In this document: piece by piece, positions 1-6,845 of the stretch
Position numbering within the stretch: position 1 is the first letter of the stretch
How the letters are laid out: each line of letters opens with the position of its first letter
Assembly: GCA_934085675.1 (NCBI GenBank)
Contig: CAKOHH010000007.1
Span: 1 to 50,729 of the forward strand
Reading direction: 5' to 3'
From: an uncultured Bacilli bacterium
GTDB lineage: Bacteria > Bacillota_I > Bacilli_A > RF39 > UBA660
Length of the DNA stretch: 50,729 bases
The notes under the pieces: model-generated
Told to the model about the DNA's origin: nothing
What the model saw: the letters and a program-made list of their open reading frames with translations, nothing else
Database searches by the model: none
Translations under genes and position numbers: made by a program

Positions 1-100
1 GAATAATTTGTTTGGTAAGGGAGAAATTATTTAAAAACTTCCATAATTTTTATCTTGACATATTACCAGATGTCTTTTTTTTAAACAAAAATGATTTTAC

Positions 101-106
101 TATAAT
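101..106 (+). promoter_or_regulatory. Possible -10 element for the M18 aminopeptidase
   Basis: A perfect TATAAT lies about 40 nt upstream of the likely start codon. The region 17 nt further upstream (TTTTTA) is a poor -35. A TTGACA at 55-60 is too far away (40 nt) to pair with it. This is weak promoter evidence, but it argues against translation starting before position 113. Confidence 0.35.
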
Positions 107-146
107 CATGTATAAAAATCAAGACTTTCCCCATAATAAATACGTG

Positions 147-1412
147 ATGATTATGAAAAAGAAAGATCTTTTAGAATTACTTTTAAACGCTACTTGTACC
201 TTCACTTGTACAAACTATTTAAAAAATATTCTTTTAAAAGAAAATTTTAAAGAAGTTAAAGAAACAGAAATTTGGCACTTAAAAGAAGGAAAATATTTTG
301 TGACACGAAATGATGCCAGCCTAATTGCTTTTACAATTCCTAAAAAAAGCACTCATTTTCAAATAATAACAACCCATAATGATACTCCTAGTCTTCTTTT
401 AAAACCAAAAGGAGAAAACATTAGTGAAAACTATTTAAGTGTCAACATCATGCCTTATGGAGGACTTTTAAACTATGGTTGGCTTGATCACCCTTTATCA
501 TTAGCCGGAAGAGTTTATATTAAAAAAAATAACAAAATAAAGAAAAAAATTATCGATTTAAATGAAACAGTAGCGGTAGTACCAAGTGTTGCGATTCACT
601 TAAATGATAAAGCCAATTCTAATCTGGACCTTAACATGCAAACAGATTTACAACCCATCTTAGGTATTTCTGAAAAAGTTCTAGATTTCGAAAAGTTTTT
701 AAAAGAAAAATTAAATTTATCTCAAGAAGAAAAACTAATTGATTATGACTTATTTTTATATAATAATGAAAAACCTTCTTTTTTAGGAATGAATGATGAA
801 CTTCTTCTTTCACCAAGAATTGACAATATTACTAGTGTATCAGCCTCTTTTTATGCTTTTTTAAATGCTACTTCTTTAGAACACATTAATCTTTTTTGTA
901 CCTTTAATCATGAAGAAATAGGTAGTCTTACTAAAGAAGGAGCTGAAAGTGATTTTTTAATTGATACTTTAAAAAGAATTTGTGCATCTCTTAATATGGA
1001 CATCGCCAGTTCTTTAGCAAAAAGTTTTATTATTAGTTCAGATAATACTCACGCGGTTCACCCAAACCATACAGAATACAAAGATAAAACAGGCAATGTT
1101 TATCTTAATAAAGGCTTTGCCATCATAAAAGAAGTAAGTTCAACAACCGATGCCAGTTTCTCTTCTCTTTTAAAAAATTTATGTGAAAAAAAGAAAATAG
1201 CGTATCAAAATGCTACTTTAAAAAATGATTTGACTGGTGGTTCTACTTTAAGCAGTTTAAGTCTTAGACAAGTAAGTGTGAATTCTATTGATGTCGGTAT
1301 CGGAGAACTTGCTATGCATTCTTCTTTAGAAGTGTGTTCTTTTAAAGATTATGAAACCCTATATAAAATGATGAAATGTTTTTACAATACTTCTTTTAAA
1401 GAAATTGTTTAA
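147..1412 (+). CDS. M18 family zinc aminopeptidase (aspartyl-aminopeptidase-like)
   Basis: Cytosolic metallo-aminopeptidase of family M18, which removes N-terminal residues from peptides. About 421 residues, normal for the family. The metal site is readable: an HND motif in THNDTPS, Asp in SPRIDN, the Glu pair in NHEEIGS and the His in NTHAVHPNH; GGSTLSSL near the C-terminus is also family-typical. The reading frame is open upstream to position 12, but family similarity starts at KKKDLLELL. I therefore place the start at one of two close ATGs (147 or 153); no clear Shine-Dalgarno sequence precedes either. It is convergent with the HU gene and shares a bidirectional terminator with it. Family assignment is firm; substrate preference is inferred. 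Confidence 0.9.
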   Translation: MIMKKKDLLELLLNATCTFTCTNYLKNILLKENFKEVKETEIWHLKEGKYFVTRNDASLIAFTIPKKSTHFQIITTHNDTPSLLLKPKGENISENYLSVNIMPYGGLLNYGWLDHPLSLAGRVYIKKNNKIKKKIIDLNETVAVVPSVAIHLNDKANSNLDLNMQTDLQPILGISEKVLDFEKFLKEKLNLSQEEKLIDYDLFLYNNEKPSFLGMNDELLLSPRIDNITSVSASFYAFLNATSLEHINLFCTFNHEEIGSLTKEGAESDFLIDTLKRICASLNMDIASSLAKSFIISSDNTHAVHPNHTEYKDKTGNVYLNKGFAIIKEVSSTTDASFSSLLKNLCEKKKIAYQNATLKNDLTGGSTLSSLSLRQVSVNSIDVGIGELAMHSSLEVCSFKDYETLYKMMKCFYNTSFKEIV

Positions 1413-1416
1413 TCAC

Positions 1417-1457
1417 TAAAAAAGACCATTAGAATTTATTTTCTAATAGTCTTTTTT
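1417..1457. terminator. Bidirectional intrinsic terminator between the aminopeptidase and HU genes
   Basis: Inverted repeat AAAGACCATTAGAA / TTCTAATAGTCTTT flanked by A-run and T-run. The single mismatch becomes a G-U pair on the minus-strand RNA, so the hairpin is slightly better for HU. Confidence 0.8.
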
Positions 1458-1476
1458 ATTTATTCTCATCCAATTA

Positions 1477-1749
1477 TTATTGAACAGAATCTTTTAATTT
1501 TTTACCAGCTTTAAATGTAACAGCATTTTTAGCAGGAATTTGGATTTTTTCTTTTGTTGATGGATTGATTCCTTCTCTTGCTTCACGAGTTTTTACAGAG
1601 AATTTACCAAAACCTACAAAAGTTACTTCTTTTGATTCAATAAGTCCTTTTTCAATTCCTTTTAAAATAGAATCTAATACACGACCAGCTTCTGCTTTAC
1701 TAATTTGTGTATCTTCTGCTACATAATCGATTAAATCTTGTCTTGACAT
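1477..1749 (-). CDS. hup: HU-family histone-like DNA-binding protein
   Basis: A 90-residue nucleoid protein that binds and bends DNA as a dimer. The sequence is a full HU/IHF fold: helical N-terminus (SRQDLIDYVAEDT), the GFGKFSV turn, and the DNA-binding arm with NPSTKEKIQIPAKNAVTFKAGK. I choose the ATG at 1749. The frame is open further upstream, but only a TTG is available there, and AAAGGATGG lies about 10-12 nt before the ATG. The gene has its own probable promoter (1801-1829) just after the spoIVA terminator, so it is probably monocistronic. Confidence 0.95.
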   Translation of the reverse strand: MSRQDLIDYVAEDTQISKAEAGRVLDSILKGIEKGLIESKEVTFVGFGKFSVKTREAREGINPSTKEKIQIPAKNAVTFKAGKKLKDSVQ

Positions 1750-1777
1750 AATAATTGTCCATCCTTTCAAATTCTAA

Positions 1778-1793
1778 TAAGGGCTTACCCTTA
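1778..1793. repeat. Short inverted repeat in the HU leader
   Basis: TAAGGG-(4 nt)-CCCTTA lies between the probable HU promoter and its ribosome site. It could be an mRNA hairpin or an operator; nothing else supports a function. Confidence 0.35.
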
Positions 1794-1800
1794 CATATTA

Positions 1801-1829
1801 AAATTATCAAACTTTGCCCTTAAAATCAA
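1801..1829 (-). promoter_or_regulatory. Probable sigma-A promoter of the HU gene
   Basis: TTGATT (1824-1829), 17-nt spacer, TAATTT (1801-1806) on the minus strand. It starts directly after the spoIVA terminator stem. Confidence 0.5.
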
Positions 1830-1858
1830 GAAAAAATGCCATTTTTAGGCATTTTTTT
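1829..1858 (-). terminator. Intrinsic terminator of spoIVA
   Basis: On the minus strand, stem AAAATGCC / GGCATTTT with a TAAAAAT loop, followed by a T-run. Confidence 0.85.
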
Positions 1859-1860
1859 CA

Positions 1861-3339
1861 TTATATAACAAAGGCAATTAAATTACTTGACCCTTTATTT
1901 ACAATTTTTGTCACTGTTTGACTTAACTTATAACGAGTATTTTCTGGCATAATAGAGAGTTTGGCTTGAATTCCTTCTTTAACAATCACATCTAAACTAC
2001 GTCCAAAAATCTCACTTTTCCAAATACTAGATGGATCTGTTTGATAATCTTTCATTAAGTAGTTAATAAGTTCTTTACTTTGTAATTCTGAACCAATAAT
2101 CGGTTCAAAAGTACTTTCTACATCTACTTTCATCATGTGAATAGAACTTGCAACGGCATGAAGTTTTACCCCATAACGATTACCTTGTTTAATAATCTCT
2201 GGTGTTTGTAATTTCATATCATTAAGAGTCGGATAAACAATACCATAACCAGTTGTTTTTGTTTGTTTTAAAGCATCTTTAATCGCATCTAATTCTTCTT
2301 TACCTTCGGCATAAGTAGTAAATACTTTTAATAGACCGGCTTTAGAAGTGGCTGCATCCCCAACTAAACTTTTTAAAACACTTTGGTATAAACTATCATC
2401 ACTTTCTAAACGGATACTAACAATACCATTAGAAGTATCAAGGTTACTAATGTATGCTTTTGAAATATATTCTGAAGATGCAAAGTGAGATAAAATGTCT
2501 TCTACATCACGAACTTTATTAATACCAACAACACTTTCTCTTATCTTATCTAAATAATGCTTTTTAATATCATGCGTATTTGGTAAAACATTAACCCATT
2601 TAGGAATATCTACCGCGATATCTAAGACTGGAAACTCATATAAGGCTTCTTTTAAAATATTTAAGATTTCTGGTTCTTCCATATTTTCGACATTGATTGG
2701 TAAAACTGGTACATTATAGGTAGATTGTAAGTTATCTTTAATACTTCTTGTTTCAGGATTATCTGGATGAGTTGTATTTAAAACGATAATAAAAGGTTTG
2801 CCAATACTTATAAGTTCGCCTATTACTTTTTCTTCGGCATCTAAATAATCTTCTCTTTTTAATTCTCCAAAAGAACCATCTGTAGTAACCACAATGCCAA
2901 TGGTCGAATGATCTTTGATTACTTTCTCAGTACCTATTTCTGCTGCTTCAACAAAAGGTACAGATTCGGAAAACCAAGGTGTTTTTATCATTCTTGGATT
3001 GCCATCTTCGTCTGTATAACCTAATGCATTAGGAATAACAAAACCAACACAATCAACTAATTTGACTGAGGCTTCAAAATCATCAATTTTTAATTTAGCA
3101 CCACTAGAAGGTACAAACTTTGGCTCAGTCGTCATTATAGTTTTACCTTTAGCACTTTGAGGAATCTCATCTAAACATTTTTTCTTTTCGTATTCATCTG
3201 TAATATTAGGTACAACCAAGTTTTCAATAACTCTTTTAATAAATGTACTTTTGCCGGTTCTTACAGCGCCTACGACACCTAAGTAAATCTCACCATTTCC
3301 CCGTTTGGCAATTGACTCAAGTAATTCTTTCTTATTCAT
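1861..3339 (-). CDS. spoIVA: Stage IV sporulation protein A (spore coat morphogenetic ATPase)
   Basis: SpoIVA polymerises on the forespore outer membrane using ATP and forms the platform for spore coat assembly in the mother cell. The protein has 492 residues, the length of the Bacillus subtilis protein. The P-loop GAVRTGKST is at residues 24-32, and the family-typical segments KTIMTTEPKF, KLVDCVGF and LNTTHPDN are present. The ATG at 3339 is preceded by AGGTGATG. A sigma-E-like promoter lies at 3355-3383, as expected for this gene in spore formers. It lies downstream of toxN in the same direction with no clear terminator between, so read-through is possible. It is strong evidence that the host lineage forms, or recently formed, endospores. 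Confidence 0.97.
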   Translation of the reverse strand: MNKKELLESIAKRGNGEIYLGVVGAVRTGKSTFIKRVIENLVVPNITDEYEKKKCLDEIPQSAKGKTIMTTEPKFVPSSGAKLKIDDFEASVKLVDCVGFVIPNALGYTDEDGNPRMIKTPWFSESVPFVEAAEIGTEKVIKDHSTIGIVVTTDGSFGELKREDYLDAEEKVIGELISIGKPFIIVLNTTHPDNPETRSIKDNLQSTYNVPVLPINVENMEEPEILNILKEALYEFPVLDIAVDIPKWVNVLPNTHDIKKHYLDKIRESVVGINKVRDVEDILSHFASSEYISKAYISNLDTSNGIVSIRLESDDSLYQSVLKSLVGDAATSKAGLLKVFTTYAEGKEELDAIKDALKQTKTTGYGIVYPTLNDMKLQTPEIIKQGNRYGVKLHAVASSIHMMKVDVESTFEPIIGSELQSKELINYLMKDYQTDPSSIWKSEIFGRSLDVIVKEGIQAKLSIMPENTRYKLSQTVTKIVNKGSSNLIAFVI

Positions 3340-3354
3340 ATCATCACCTAAAAC

Positions 3355-3383
3355 ACTATATGAAGGAAATTTGCGTTTAGACC
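3355..3383 (-). promoter_or_regulatory. Sigma-E-like promoter upstream of spoIVA
   Basis: Minus strand: GGTCTAAAC (3375-3383), 12 nt, then CATATAGT (3355-3362), about 15 nt before the ribosome site. The -10 resembles the sigma-E CATAnnnT pattern; the -35 is weaker. The call rests partly on the known sigma-E control of spoIVA in Bacillus. Confidence 0.45.
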
Positions 3384-3411
3384 AATATTTAAATTTTATT
3401 TTAGATAAAAA

Positions 3412-3912
3412 TTATACATTTATGGTGATGTTTTCATATTCTTTGCATTTAGACTCTAAAAGTTTAAAATTGCAACATCTTTCTTTAACATTTAGTGGTA
3501 AAAAACCATTGTCAAACTGTTTCCAAAATAGTTTAACTTTAGAAAATAATTTATTTTTATGATTATTTAAAAAAGTTGTTTGATTTTCAATTAAAGTTTT
3601 ATATTTAATATCCTTCAGCGTCGGTAAAACCTCGGTAAGGCAAAATGAAGGTGTTGGAATCATGTTATTTAAATTAACAACACCGAGATTGCCCTTATCT
3701 ATTTTAAAAACATCAATTGCCTTTTCACTCATTTTTAAATGCTTTGGCTTTGGTGAAGATAAAGGTGCAAAATAATTAAGGCCATTATAAGTATAGACAA
3801 CCCCAACATATGGTCGCGTTGCTTTTTTATTATAAGCCACTTTTAAATCAAATTTACGAAGATAATTAATATAATCCTCATCTAAATAATAAATTTTTAA
3901 AGTTTTTAGCAT
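3412..3912 (-). CDS. toxN: Type III toxin-antitoxin endoribonuclease toxin, ToxN/AbiQ family
   Basis: A 166-residue member of the ToxN/AbiQ family: sequence-specific endoribonucleases held inactive by an RNA antitoxin, often acting as phage-abortive-infection systems. Family signatures are visible in order: IYYLDEDYINYLRKFD at the N-terminus, GVVYTYNGLNYFAPLSSPK with the APLxSPK active-site loop at residues 49-55 (Ser replaces the Thr of ToxN from Pectobacterium), LGVVNLNNMIP at about 76-86, and CNFKLLESKCKEY near the end. Upstream, in the same orientation, are four exact 36-nt repeats (the antitoxin RNA) and an intrinsic terminator, the canonical toxI-terminator-toxN order. It sits between tadZ and spoIVA. 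Family assignment is strong from both sequence and architecture. Confidence 0.93.
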   Translation of the reverse strand: MLKTLKIYYLDEDYINYLRKFDLKVAYNKKATRPYVGVVYTYNGLNYFAPLSSPKPKHLKMSEKAIDVFKIDKGNLGVVNLNNMIPTPSFCLTEVLPTLKDIKYKTLIENQTTFLNNHKNKLFSKVKLFWKQFDNGFLPLNVKERCCNFKLLESKCKEYENITINV

Positions 3913-3931
3913 ATTTTCATCTCATTCTTTC

Positions 3932-3959
3932 AAAAAAGACTAGGCAAATAAACCCAGTC
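3932..3959 (-). terminator. Intrinsic terminator between antitoxin repeats and toxN
   Basis: Minus strand: stem GACTGGG / CCTAGTC (one G-U pair), loop TTTATTTG, then TTTTTT. It lies after the last repeat and about 20 nt before the toxN start. In known type III systems a terminator here sets the ratio of antitoxin RNA to toxin mRNA. Confidence 0.85.
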
Positions 3960-3960
3960 C

Positions 3961-4113
3961 AACTTTTTTAACTCCCTACTATGGCAAGGGTATTCCAACT
4001 TTTTTAATTCCCTACTATGGCAAGGGTATTCCAACTTTTTTAACTCCCTACTATGGCAAGGGTATTCCAACTTTTTTAATTCCCTACTATGGCAAGGGTA
4101 TTCCAACTTTTTT
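3961..4113 (-). ncRNA. toxI: ToxI-like antitoxin RNA: four tandem 36-nt repeats plus a partial unit
   Basis: Units occupy 3961-3996, 3997-4032, 4033-4068 and 4069-4104, followed by a 9-nt partial copy. Each is exactly 36 nt, and they differ only at one alternating C/T position. On the minus strand a unit contains GGAATACCCTTGCCATAGTA and an A-rich end. A tandem array of about 36 nt upstream of a ToxN-like gene is the defining antitoxin of type III systems: ToxN cleaves the array into single units that then bind and inhibit it. Promoter at 4170-4198, terminator at 3932-3959. Confidence 0.92.
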
Positions 4114-4138
4114 GAAATATGAACATCTCACTTATATC

Positions 4139-4158
4139 AAATGAACTAAACTTCATTT
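4139..4158. repeat. Inverted repeat in the antitoxin RNA leader
   Basis: AAATGAA-(6 nt)-TTCATTT lies between the antitoxin promoter and the first transcribed repeat. It has no T-run, so it is not a terminator; it may be a leader hairpin. Confidence 0.35.
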
Positions 4159-4169
4159 AATATGTCCAT

Positions 4170-4198
4170 ACTATATCATATTTCTTTTTGATTGTAAA
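4170..4198 (-). promoter_or_regulatory. Sigma-A promoter of the toxI-toxN locus
   Basis: TTTACA (4193-4198), 17-nt spacer, TATAGT (4170-4175) on the minus strand. The -35 begins 2 nt beyond the stop codon of the TadZ-like gene, so the toxin-antitoxin locus has its own strong promoter but may also receive read-through. Confidence 0.75.
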
Positions 4199-4199
4199 G

Positions 4200-5225
4200 T
4201 TACTTGAAAATACTGAAAAGTTTGCCGCCTTTTTCGCCATTATCAACATCTAAACGAGCGAAACCTAATTTAATTAGCATATCGACTAAAACTTGATGAT
4301 TTTCTAATTTATCATCTAAATAAGGAACATTATAGTAAACCTTACTACGTGATTCATATTCAAAATCGGCTACATCACTGTTGTTTAAAACACTACGATT
4401 TAAAATAATCTTTTTACCACGTAATTTATCAAAAGCAGATTTATCTTTACGAATTAGTTTATTAAGTTTAATAAGTCCGGGTTCAATGAGATATAAAACC
4501 TCAGTACAACTATTTTCTGAACCTTGACTATTTAAATCTACTAAAATAACATCCGCGGCATAATTAGTGGCTATAAAACTTGGTAAATCCATATGAGTGG
4601 TATGTTTTAAACTCTTATCATTTAAGTAAACAAAATCATGTTCATCCACTTCAACAGCCACAACTTGATATTTTTTCTCTAATTGTTTTTTTAGTAAATA
4701 TGTTAATGTTGTGCTACCCGCATGTTCAGTCACATTTTTAATACCGATTACTCTTACTTGTGGTCTTTCAATATATTCTTGGGCAACTGTTTCATTACCA
4801 TTATTATTATTAAATTCTGAAGGAGCATCATATGTCATCACCGTGTTTAATTGATGATATTGAGCAACATCTTTATAGCTATTTGGATTATCAATCAAAA
4901 ATTTAATCGCATCGACATTTCTCGTAAAATTATAAATACCCATGGATACAAGTTGTGATAAATAACGAGGACTATTAGTAACCTCAGAATCATCTAAAAG
5001 TAAAATTACTTTGCTCATATCCATATTAACAGATAGTTCTTGAATTTTAGTAATATCTTGGTAATCTTTAATAGCAGTGATATCTAAAACCATTTTATTA
5101 AAGAAGAAATTAGAAAATTGCATGATGATTTCTTCGGGAGTAAATTCTCCTTCAACACTTTTAATAAAATCAACATCTAAATTAGCAAGCAGTAAAGCAT
5201 ATTTATTGGCTATTTTAACATTCAT
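4200..5225 (-). CDS. tadZ: TadZ/CpaE-like protein with degenerate MinD-type P-loop
   Basis: A cytoplasmic protein of about 341 residues. An N-terminal receiver-like half (VILLLDDSEV, VSMGIYNF) precedes a ParA/MinD-type half starting at VRVIGIKNV. In Tad systems TadZ positions the pilus machine at the cell pole. The P-loop position reads EHAGSTTLTYLL, so the lysines of a true deviant Walker A motif are missing; the following ILVDLNSQ fits the Walker B position. I place the start at the ATG at 5225, preceded by AGGAGG at 8-9 nt; an upstream in-frame TTG overlaps that site. It is the last gene of the Tad-like locus. The family call rests on fold-level similarity and context. Confidence 0.72.
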   Translation of the reverse strand: MNVKIANKYALLLANLDVDFIKSVEGEFTPEEIIMQFSNFFFNKMVLDITAIKDYQDITKIQELSVNMDMSKVILLLDDSEVTNSPRYLSQLVSMGIYNFTRNVDAIKFLIDNPNSYKDVAQYHQLNTVMTYDAPSEFNNNNGNETVAQEYIERPQVRVIGIKNVTEHAGSTTLTYLLKKQLEKKYQVVAVEVDEHDFVYLNDKSLKHTTHMDLPSFIATNYAADVILVDLNSQGSENSCTEVLYLIEPGLIKLNKLIRKDKSAFDKLRGKKIILNRSVLNNSDVADFEYESRSKVYYNVPYLDDKLENHQVLVDMLIKLGFARLDVDNGEKGGKLFSIFK

Positions 5226-5238
5226 ACATTCATTCCTC

Positions 5239-5715
5239 CTACTCAATATCTTTTAGTGCATGATTAATATCTATGGTGGTTCCTTCTACAGAAAACGTAA
5301 AAATATCCCCCATCACAGGTAAGCTAAAATTAAAAAAGATTCTTATTTGATAACGAGCTCGATCTGGTAAGGTATCCGTGCTCGTAGGTATTTTTTTTAC
5401 ACAATAATAATATTTATTACCTTCTTCAACGGCTTCTAAATTAGTCCCATTTAAATTACTTACCCCGTATTCATCGGCTTCACAGTGACCTTTTTTACTA
5501 TAATTATTATAATTTAAATAATTATTAATGAGCATTAAGGCTCCTTTATCTTCACCACTACCTATGCCTTCTCTTTCTTCTATCATATTAACAAGTTCAT
5601 TTTTTGTTTTAAAAGCCTTTGTATAATTGATAGATAAGGCTAAAAAGGCTACAAAAATAAGCATGAAAATAATAACTAATTGCATAAGCCAAGTACTTCC
5701 AATAGCCTGTCTCAT
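5239..5715 (-). CDS. TadE/F-like pseudopilin, single N-terminal membrane segment
   Basis: 158 residues: a short start MRQAIGSTW, one hydrophobic helix (about residues 8-30), then a soluble domain with two Cys. It resembles its neighbour at 5712-6221 in the N-terminus (M-R-[EQ]-A-I-G-x-T-W), in the KAF segment after the helix, and in a late hydrophobic region (FFNFSLPV against FYQLDLPV). Such minor pilin-like proteins (TadE, TadF) prime or modify the pilus in Tad systems. It overlaps the upstream stop by four bases (ATGA), implying translational coupling. Assignment is by architecture, not by a recognised domain. Confidence 0.6.
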   Translation of the reverse strand: MRQAIGSTWLMQLVIIFMLIFVAFLALSINYTKAFKTKNELVNMIEEREGIGSGEDKGALMLINNYLNYNNYSKKGHCEADEYGVSNLNGTNLEAVEEGNKYYYCVKKIPTSTDTLPDRARYQIRIFFNFSLPVMGDIFTFSVEGTTIDINHALKDIE

Positions 5716-6221
5716 TTAAGTTCACCCCCGTAAAGAACTTTGGTATTACCTACCACCCTAAAATTAAACCATTCATGAAAAACTGGCAAATCAAGTTGAT
5801 AAAACACGACAACTTGATAATAATACATTTCAGGAAGTTCTTCATTAAATTCTAAATTAGCCCCACTGGTTACAGGTACTTTTGTAAGACAAAATACGGG
5901 ACTTGTTTCAGTTTGCTTACCATCTCTTGTGTAGCATTGTCTAATGCCACCTTCTGGTACTGCATCAGTTGGCATAACTCCTGTGGTACGATAAGAATTG
6001 TTAGAAATGTAGCTAACAATATCTGCTAAGGCTCCTGTGTCATCCTCTTCATAACTGCTATTTAAATCAATGCCGTTATAGCTTTGAATAGTTTGCAAAA
6101 TTTGGTCTTTCACACTAAAAGCTTTGGAACGGTTAATATTTAAACACATGAAACCAGTAAAAAATAATATAAAAACAATGACTACTTGGAATATCCATGT
6201 TCCACCTATTGCTTCTCTCAA
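5712..6221 (-). CDS. TadE/F-like pseudopilin, paralogue of the next gene
   Basis: 169 residues: MREAIGGTW, a hydrophobic helix at about 8-28, then an extracellular domain with Cys residues (RQCYT, VFCLTKV). The CLTKVPV segment parallels CVKKIPT in the paralogue at 5239-5715, so the two probably arose by tandem duplication. It follows the two pilin genes by 6 nt, within the unit driven by the promoter at 6778-6806. Predicted role: minor pilin or pseudopilin of the Tad-like apparatus. Confidence 0.6.
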   Translation of the reverse strand: MREAIGGTWIFQVVIVFILFFTGFMCLNINRSKAFSVKDQILQTIQSYNGIDLNSSYEEDDTGALADIVSYISNNSYRTTGVMPTDAVPEGGIRQCYTRDGKQTETSPVFCLTKVPVTSGANLEFNEELPEMYYYQVVVFYQLDLPVFHEWFNFRVVGNTKVLYGGELK

Positions 6222-6227
6222 AATAAA

Positions 6228-6485
6228 TTACCCCTTCCATGCACATGTAAATGTCTCTGATTTATCACAAGAGCCATCAGCCTGTTGTCCTTCACAAATA
6301 TAACAATTTACTGTTTGGTTATCACTATTAGGCTCGGTAGCACAAATAGCCTTACTACATTTGGTTGTCACATTCATATTGTTTCTTATCATTGGCCAAA
6401 TGCCGGTATAGAAAAAAGCGGCCAGCATAGCCACGATAATAACAACAATAACCGTAGTATTTAATTCACCAGTCGCCTCTTTCAT
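6228..6485 (-). CDS. Small Flp-like pilin candidate, Cys-rich C-terminus
   Basis: 85 residues. N-terminus MKEATGELNTT is nearly identical to that of the adjacent gene and is followed by one hydrophobic helix (about 10-30). A short exported tail with six Cys includes CYICEGQQADGSC. The short leader ending in Gly, then a polar residue and a long helix, resembles Flp/Tad prepilins, although the classic Glu at +5 is absent. Its place between pseudopilin and TadC genes supports a structural pilin role. The Cys-rich tail resembles modules in the 1212-residue protein of the same locus. Confidence 0.62.
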   Translation of the reverse strand: MKEATGELNTTVIVVIIVAMLAAFFYTGIWPMIRNNMNVTTKCSKAICATEPNSDNQTVNCYICEGQQADGSCDKSETFTCAWKG

Positions 6486-6495
6486 ATCTTACCTC

Positions 6496-6744
6496 CTATT
6501 GTCCATTACTAGCATCTGTATTGTAGTCATATTTTGAACAATCTACGGTATCTAAATCACCGTTTTCATCTACATAAGTACATTCACTACGATCTGCATT
6601 ACATGTTGCCATAGCACAATATGTGTTAGCTTTAATAGTATTTTTAATACCAGGCCAAATAAACGCGTAGAAAAATGCTGCAACTGCGGCAATAGCTACT
6701 ACCGTTACAACTGTCATATTTAGTTCTCCTGTTGCTTCTTTCAT
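6496..6744 (-). CDS. Small Flp-like pilin candidate, first gene of the pilin unit
   Basis: 82 residues: MKEATGELNMT, a hydrophobic Ala/Val-rich helix (about 10-30) and an exported tail with four Cys. It is the first gene after a near-consensus promoter (6778-6806) and has a strong ribosome site (AAAGGAGGAG), as expected for an abundantly made major pilin. The helix is nearly identical in pattern to that of the 6228-6485 gene, so the pair are tandem duplicates with divergent tails. The call rests on small size, architecture and context. Confidence 0.65.
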   Translation of the reverse strand: MKEATGELNMTVVTVVAIAAVAAFFYAFIWPGIKNTIKANTYCAMATCNADRSECTYVDENGDLDTVDCSKYDYNTDASNGQ

Positions 6745-6777
6745 ATTCCTAAATCTCCTCCTTTATATCATAAAATT

Positions 6778-6806
6778 ATTATAACTTTTTTTTATTAAAA
6801 TATCAA
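6778..6806 (-). promoter_or_regulatory. Strong sigma-A promoter of the pilin genes
   Basis: TTGATA (6801-6806), exact 17-nt spacer, TATAAT (6778-6783) on the minus strand, about 25 nt before the ribosome site. It gives the pilin and pseudopilin genes a separate transcript from tadABC. Confidence 0.8.
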
Positions 6807-6811
6807 TCTGT

Positions 6812-6845
6812 TTTCTTTGCCAAAGAAAAGGTAGCAAATTGCTAC
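6812..6845 (-). terminator. Tandem hairpins after the tadC-like gene (partial terminator or mRNA end structure)
   Basis: On the minus strand GTAGCA-AAT-type hairpin (GTAGCAATTTGCTAC), overlapping the tadC stop, is followed at once by TTTTCTTT-GGC-AAAGAAAA. The U-run after the first stem is short (CUUUUCUUU), so termination may be incomplete; it could also protect the upstream mRNA 3' end. Confidence 0.5.

Noticed and set aside
55..106. TTGACA (55-60) paired with TATAAT (101-106)
   Set aside because: The 40-nt spacing is far beyond the 16-18 nt needed.
12..146. N-terminal extension of the M18 aminopeptidase from a TTG at 12
   Set aside because: The extension has no family similarity, no ribosome site, and overlaps the likely -10 element.
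3961..4113. Possible CRISPR array
   Set aside because: The 36-nt repeats are directly head-to-tail without spacers, and a ToxN-like gene and terminator follow; this is a type III antitoxin array.
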